8,952 bases of DNA, taken from NCBI GenBank assembly GCA_031265345.1, contig JAISCU010000143.1, forward strand, positions 1 through 8,952. Direction: 5' to 3'. Shown piece by piece: positions 5,668 through 8,952 of this stretch. Under the pieces are notes generated by a model. That model made no database searches. It saw only the letters and a program-made list of their open reading frames with translations, and was not told where the DNA came from. Origin of the DNA: Bifidobacteriaceae bacterium (GTDB lineage: Bacteria > Actinomycetota > Actinomycetes > Actinomycetales > WQXJ01). The first letter of the stretch is position 1, and each line of letters opens with the position of its first letter. A program made the translations under genes and the position numbers.

Positions 5668-8600
5668 GACTCCGCCCCATCCAGCGCGAACGAATCGACC
5701 GCGTGTTCGGTGGCGGCCACCGCGATCACCCATCCGACAGCTAGCGTGAGGGCGGGCCCCCAGTGCCCCGCTGCTGGCGTCTGGCCGAACCCGATGACCT
5801 GCAGATGCTCTTGGAAGCTCTGGGACGCCCCCGGTGTGACCAGGGCCGCAAGGCCCATGATTCCGACGGCCGCGCAGATGCCGATGATCCGACCGATCGT
5901 CTGTCGGTGCTGCAGCCGGTGATACGCGCCGTCGTCGGCGATCGCGCCCGCGCAGCAGGCGATGATGGCCGCCAGGATCATCAGCGGCGGCCACCTGAAC
6001 CCTTCCGGCCCCCATCCGCCGATCACGAAGGCGGCGGCGGGCTCGAACTTGGAGTCCAGGAGGTCCGTTAGCTGGCCCGGTCCTCGCGTGTTGGCGAACA
6101 GGCTGATCCACGGGAACACCAGGGGTGCCAGCCCGTACAGCGCGGCGGGGAAGACCGCCCCGATCCCGAAATCGTCGCGGTCGCGGCCGGGCACTGGACT
6201 CGCGCTACGGCGGCCGACCGCGCGCAGCGCGGCCAAGCCTGCCACCAGGCTCGCTCCGGCCACCCACAACGGCCAGGCCCCGAAACCGTGAGGCTGGGCC
6301 GCCCACGGAGCGGCCTCCTGGTACTCGGCCGTCCAGGGGATCGAGGTCAGCGCCGGGACGCCTCCGAACGCGATCCCCGTCATGATGATCTGCGCGGCCA
6401 GGTGGCTGGGCCGGGCCCGCACCAGACCGGTGGTCACGATCAGCGAGGCCGCCAGAGCGATGCCCGTGGTCAGGCCTGCTTCGCGCCACGCCCATCCGAA
6501 CGACTCGATCCATGGCTCAGGTCCAGGCGCCCAGTCGGCGAAGTGCCGCAGAACGGCGAGGCCGTCCAGGTAGAGGGCAGCCGCGCCCAGTCGCAGGGGC
6601 ACGGTGAGCGCGCGCCATTCGTGACCGGTCGCGCGGCGCTCCCGTCTCGCGACCTCGTTGGCGGCCTCGAGCTGGGACAGGAAAGCAGGCAAGGCAAGCG
6701 CTGCCACCAGGAAGAGCCCCACTTTCTCGGATGGAGCCTCTCGCACTCGCCTGGCGAGATGAGGCCCCCAAGCGAGGTCTCGCCCCAGTCGCCCGTCGCG
6801 CAGTGCTGCACGCTTTCCGGCTGCGAGCGCATGCTTGGGCGGTCGGGCCGCGGCTGTCCGCGCCGCCTGCTCGATCGCCAGGGTTTGGCCTTGGAGCGCT
6901 GCGGCGAACAGCAGACCTTCGAAAGGGGAGCCGTCCGCGGTCACTTCTTGAGCCATGTCGCGGGGAATTCGGCTGGGACCGTGCCAGCGGGCACCCGCGA
7001 GGTCGCGGCCGAACTCGTCTGTCGCCTGATCGGCCCAGACGGCCATCTGCGAGTCGGCCTCCGCCAGCGCGGCCGAACCGCTGGCGACGCCCCAGGCGGT
7101 GAGGATGTGCTCCTCCCGGACCCGGCGCAGCCAGGCCGTCGCTTTCCGGTCGCCCTGGCGGGCCGCCGCGATCTGCGCCCCCAGACTCGCCTCGGTCAGC
7201 TCCACGCCCCGGAACACCGGCGGTCCCGAGGGGTCTAGCACACCAATGAACCGGACCAGTCTCGCGCCGCCTGTCCCTCCGTACGCCAACACCTCCATCG
7301 CGTCCCGTCCGGCCTGGGTCCGCTCGAGCCAGGCCTCCAGGTCTTGGGGCATCCGGCCAGCCAGGAGGTCCGCCGCCTCCTCCCATCGCTCGCGCGCCAG
7401 CGCCGCCAGTTCCGCTGCGGAGCGCACCGTCGAGCCCAGCACCGTGACGGGAACACGGGTTGGCGTCTGACGCAAACCCGTGTTCCTCGAGGCCTCGTCA
7501 GCCCAGAGCCCATCGGAGATCCTGTCGGAGCGCCGGTCCGACCGCTCGGACGATCCCGCACCGACGGCCGTTCCCACGGTCGCGACGCCGCCACGTCCGC
7601 GCACGGGCGGACTGTGCCCGCGCAGCCACTCCCGGACCTCGGCCATGCCCCAGCGGTCAGCCGGGTCGTAGGTCAGCAGGCCGTCCGCCAGCAGCCGCAC
7701 CCGCCTGGATCTGATCGCCTCGGTGGAGTACGCGCCCCGGCCGGTCAGGAGCCTCACCTGCGGGTCCGGCAGCGCCGATCCGTCGGGGCGAGCGAACAAG
7801 CCTCGCCCGGTCGCCAACTCGTAGACGATGGCCCCCAACGACCACCAGTCGCCAGCCGGTCCGACCTCGCCCCAGGCCGCCTCCGGGGCCATGAACCCCC
7901 AGGACCCTGCCACCGTGCGGGCCGCGATCTGGTCCTCCTGATGGGTGGCGAGCCCGAAATCGGTCAGAGGCATGGTCATGGCGGCGTGCCCGCGCACCAG
8001 CACGTTGTCCGGTTTCAGGTCCCGGTGGACAATCCCCAGGGAATGCAGGTACTCGACCGCTGGCGCGAGCCGACGCACCGCCATGACGATGAGCTTCGCG
8101 CCCGGGCCTCCGTGCATGCGGAGCCGCCAGTCGGTCAGCGTGCCGACCGGACAGTACTCCTGGAGCTCCCAGGCGGGACGCCCGTCGTCTCCAGGCTCGA
8201 AGGCGTAGATCCGCACCACATGACGCCAGGCCTCCTTGCCCCGTTCCATCAGCGTCGTCAGGATCGCCGGGTCGAGCCCCCGGTGGGACGCCCGGTACAG
8301 CTTCAGCACCCTCTCGCTGGCGCTCCAGCGGCTGCGGAGCAACACCAGGTCGGCCTCGGCGGAGGGGCGCCGCAGGTCCCGCGCGTACTCGTAATCCTCC
8401 GCGATCACCTCCGGCAGCACCAGCCTGCGACTCGCGCCCAGGCCTTGGACGATGCCGCTCCCCGCCCCCGCACCTTCCCGTCGAGTCGCGCCGGGGCTGG
8501 CTTCCCGCCTGGTAGCCCCCGCGCCGAGTTCCCGCCTGGTCGCGCCCGGAGTGTCCGGGCGCATGGGGCGGCCTTCTCCGGGGTCTGATGAATTGGGGAC

Positions 8601-8819
8601 AGTCCCCAATTCTGTCGGTCCGTCCTCGCGCCGGGTCGCACCCGGAGTGTCTGGGCGCCCAGCCCGGCCGACCGCTGGGTCCGGTGAATTGGGGGCTGTC
8701 TCCAGTTCTGTCGGTCTGGTTTCCGGCCGGGTCAGGCTCGGAGTGTCTGGGCGGCCAACACCGCCACCAGCGGGGTCTGGCGGTGCGGGGGGTTGGGGAG
8801 CGGCATCGTCCAAGGTCAC
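5664..8819 (-). CDS. Kinase 1: membrane-anchored Hanks-type Ser/Thr protein kinase, 1051 aa
   Basis: Predicted to phosphorylate proteins on Ser/Thr at the inner face of the membrane. Residues 1-130 are a disordered Pro/Gly-rich tail with a 32-aa repeat and four ATRRE motifs (T62, T94, T103, T112). The kinase domain is about 142-400: VLKLYR with catalytic K173, HRDLKPDN at 265-272 (D267), DFG at 287-289, GSWGFMAPE ending at 313, then GDWWSLG. The glycine loop is degenerate (RPSAEADL, 151-158). T302 in the activation segment is a plausible autophosphorylation site. Residues 400-460 are a variable linker containing a palindrome-encoded NTGLRQTPTRV. A helical module (about 465-610) includes WEEAADLLAGR and PPVFRGVELT. 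A short hydrophobic stretch (699-714) and about eight membrane helices (738-1040) follow, with PHGFGAWPLWVAGA at 843-856. The GTG start overlaps the FHA stop and has GGGAGG seven bases upstream. I do not recognise a named gene. Confidence 0.93.
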   Translation of the reverse strand: MTLDDAAPQPPAPPDPAGGGVGRPDTPSLTRPETRPTELETAPNSPDPAVGRAGRPDTPGATRREDGPTELGTVPNSSDPGEGRPMRPDTPGATRRELGAGATRREASPGATRREGAGAGSGIVQGLGASRRLVLPEVIAEDYEYARDLRRPSAEADLVLLRSRWSASERVLKLYRASHRGLDPAILTTLMERGKEAWRHVVRIYAFEPGDDGRPAWELQEYCPVGTLTDWRLRMHGGPGAKLIVMAVRRLAPAVEYLHSLGIVHRDLKPDNVLVRGHAAMTMPLTDFGLATHQEDQIAARTVAGSWGFMAPEAAWGEVGPAGDWWSLGAIVYELATGRGLFARPDGSALPDPQVRLLTGRGAYSTEAIRSRRVRLLADGLLTYDPADRWGMAEVREWLRGHSPPVRGRGGVATVGTAVGAGSSERSDRRSDRISDGLWADEASRNTGLRQTPTRVPVTVLGSTVRSAAELAALARERWEEAADLLAGRMPQDLEAWLERTQAGRDAMEVLAYGGTGGARLVRFIGVLDPSGPPVFRGVELTEASLGAQIAAARQGDRKATAWLRRVREEHILTAWGVASGSAALAEADSQMAVWADQATDEFGRDLAGARWHGPSRIPRDMAQEVTADGSPFEGLLFAAALQGQTLAIEQAARTAAARPPKHALAAGKRAALRDGRLGRDLAWGPHLARRVREAPSEKVGLFLVAALALPAFLSQLEAANEVARRERRATGHEWRALTVPLRLGAAALYLDGLAVLRHFADWAPGPEPWIESFGWAWREAGLTTGIALAASLIVTTGLVRARPSHLAAQIIMTGIAFGGVPALTSIPWTAEYQEAAPWAAQPHGFGAWPLWVAGASLVAGLAALRAVGRRSASPVPGRDRDDFGIGAVFPAALYGLAPLVFPWISLFANTRGPGQLTDLLDSKFEPAAAFVIGGWGPEGFRWPPLMILAAIIACCAGAIADDGAYHRLQHRQTIGRIIGICAAVGIMGLAALVTPGASQSFQEHLQVIGFGQTPAAGHWGPALTLAVGWVIAVAATEHAVDSFALDGAES
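5675..5682 (-). promoter_or_regulatory. Weak ribosome binding site for kinase 2
   Basis: GGATGGGG lies seven bases before the ATG at 5667. A GGAG also occurs, but only two bases from the start codon, which is too close. Both are poor compared with the other two junctions, so kinase 2 may be made in smaller amounts or depend more on coupling. Confidence 0.35.
7450..7486. repeat. Near-perfect 37-base palindrome in the kinase 1 linker
   Basis: The core at 7451-7485 starts GAACACGGGTTGGCGTC, has a single central T, and its second arm matches at 16 of 17 positions; one further G-C pair extends it. It encodes NTGLRQTPTRV between the kinase domain and the middle module. Kinase 2 and kinase 3 carry related sequences of the same 35-base core length at the matching place. 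Confidence 0.85.
8590..8612. repeat. Perfect 23-base palindrome in kinase 1 coding sequence
   Basis: The arm GAATTGGGGAC, a central A and the exact reverse complement of the arm. In the kinase 1 frame it encodes part of ELGTVPNS. There is no T-rich tract after it on either strand, so it is not a standard terminator. Its look recalls short REP-type palindromes; that is an impression and not a database result. Confidence 0.85.
8686..8708. repeat. Imperfect 23-base palindrome, diverged copy of 8590-8612
   Basis: Same length and same place in the 32-aa unit, 96 bases away from the perfect copy. Eight of eleven arm positions pair as standard base pairs; on the plus strand the other three are G-T wobbles. 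It encodes ELETAPNS. It looks like the same element duplicated with the repeat unit and since mutated. Confidence 0.75.
8816..8819 (-). other. GTGA stop/start overlap, FHA protein to kinase 1
   Basis: The minus strand reads GTGA: the GTG start of kinase 1 (8819-8817) and the TGA stop of the FHA gene (8818-8816) share bases. A 4-base overlap of this kind usually means a shared transcript and coupled translation. Confidence 0.9.
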
Positions 8820-8952
8820 GAAGGCGCCTCCCGGATGGTGACCGTGAGCTCGCGGCCGAGTCCGAACTGCGCGGGGAGCGGCAACTCGACGGGACGGGTG
8901 ATGCGTTCGCCGCGTACCCAGGTGCCGTTCGCGGAGCCGACGTCGCGCAGAC
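8816..8952 (-). CDS. FHA-domain protein, C-terminal end only (5' end outside window)
   Basis: FHA domains bind phosphothreonine peptides and often work with Ser/Thr kinases. Seen: the last 44 residues of a protein, reading LRDVGSANGTWVRGERI and then ...PVELPLPAQFGLGRELTVTI, ending in EAPS and a TGA. The L-x-D-x-G-S-x-N-G-T-x-V-x-G-x-R-I pattern and the closing strands (FGLGR..TVTI) match the C-terminal half of an FHA fold. The GR and SRxH motifs that should come before it would lie beyond the right edge, so phosphopeptide binding cannot be fully judged. The FHA domain is the extreme C-terminus of the protein; what lies upstream (more domains, or a small stand-alone FHA protein) is not visible. 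Its TGA overlaps the GTG start of kinase 1 by four bases, so both should share one mRNA. Inference: it is the phosphothreonine reader for the downstream kinases. Confidence 0.88.
   Translation of the reverse strand, partial: LRDVGSANGTWVRGERITRPVELPLPAQFGLGRELTVTIREAPS
8827..8832 (-). promoter_or_regulatory. Ribosome binding site for kinase 1
   Basis: GGGAGG on the minus strand lies seven bases before the GTG at 8819, inside the end of the FHA gene. It supports the non-ATG start of kinase 1. Confidence 0.7.

Larger units (their letters stand above)
8529..8777 (-). repeat. 96-base (32-aa) in-frame tandem repeat in the kinase 1 tail, about 2.6 units
   Basis: Residues 15-46, 47-78 and 79-97 of kinase 1 follow one pattern: DP...G..GRPDTP..TR.E..PTEL.T.PNS. 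The matching PTEL (36, 68) and RPDTP (D25, D57, D89) positions are exactly 32 residues apart. Each full unit contains a 23-base palindrome and one TR.E motif. The array has no counterpart in kinases 2 and 3, so it probably expanded after the genes duplicated. Confidence 0.85.

Noticed and set aside
5668..6111. Upstream extension of the kinase 2 reading frame by 148 codons
   Set aside because: It lies entirely in another frame over the conserved kinase 1 membrane region, its peptide is Arg/Gly-rich without motifs, and the ATGA overlap at 5664-5667 gives a natural start.
8590..8612. Operator for a dimeric repressor
   Set aside because: It lies inside coding sequence about 200 bases after the kinase 1 start with no promoter visible nearby, and a diverged copy repeats with the protein unit.
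8529..8777. CRISPR-like or other non-coding repeat array
   Set aside because: The repeats are in frame, have no unique spacers, and the period of 96 bases is a multiple of three within the kinase 1 tail.
1..8841. Many plus-strand open frames, some several hundred codons long (for example 7344-8588, 2695-3726, 6288-7238)
   Set aside because: They mirror the kinase genes on the opposite strand, have Arg/Pro-rich peptides without recognisable domains, and are expected as antisense shadows in GC-rich DNA.

Overview
The window is GC-rich throughout and all of its coding capacity lies on the minus strand. Base composition and protein families fit a high-GC actinomycete (Actinomycetota), but no feature fixes genus or species. 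It is essentially gene-dense from end to end: I see no intergenic gap, RNA gene, transposase, CRISPR array, promoter or terminator.

Read in transcription order (right to left): (1) the last 44 residues of an FHA-domain protein (8816-8952, 5' end outside the window); (2) kinase 1, 1051 aa (5664-8819, GTG start); (3) kinase 2, 1087 aa (2404-5667); (4) kinase 3, at least 802 aa, C-terminus cut by the left edge (1-2407). Every junction is a 4-base stop/start overlap (GTGA, ATGA, ATGA), so the four genes look like one translationally coupled operon.

The three kinases are tandem paralogues with one architecture. A disordered Gly/Pro-rich N-terminal tail carries repeated ATRRE motifs. A conserved GIVQG...RRLVLP linker leads into a Hanks-type Ser/Thr kinase domain whose usual glycine loop is replaced by PSAEADL. 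A variable linker then holds an in-frame 35-base palindrome. After it come a helical middle module with a PPVF..V.LT signature and a C-terminal multi-pass membrane module (about 8-9 hydrophobic segments). All three keep the catalytic Lys, HRDLKPDN, DFG and APE, so all are predicted active.

Inferred job: a membrane-anchored multi-kinase signalling unit in which the threonines of the ATRRE repeats could be phosphorylated and bound by the upstream FHA protein. The stimulus and targets cannot be read from this window. The paralogues differ by in-frame additions: a 32-aa repeat array with 23-base palindromes in kinase 1, two internal duplications in kinase 2, and a 53-residue Gly/Asp/Arg-rich insertion inside the kinase fold of kinase 3.
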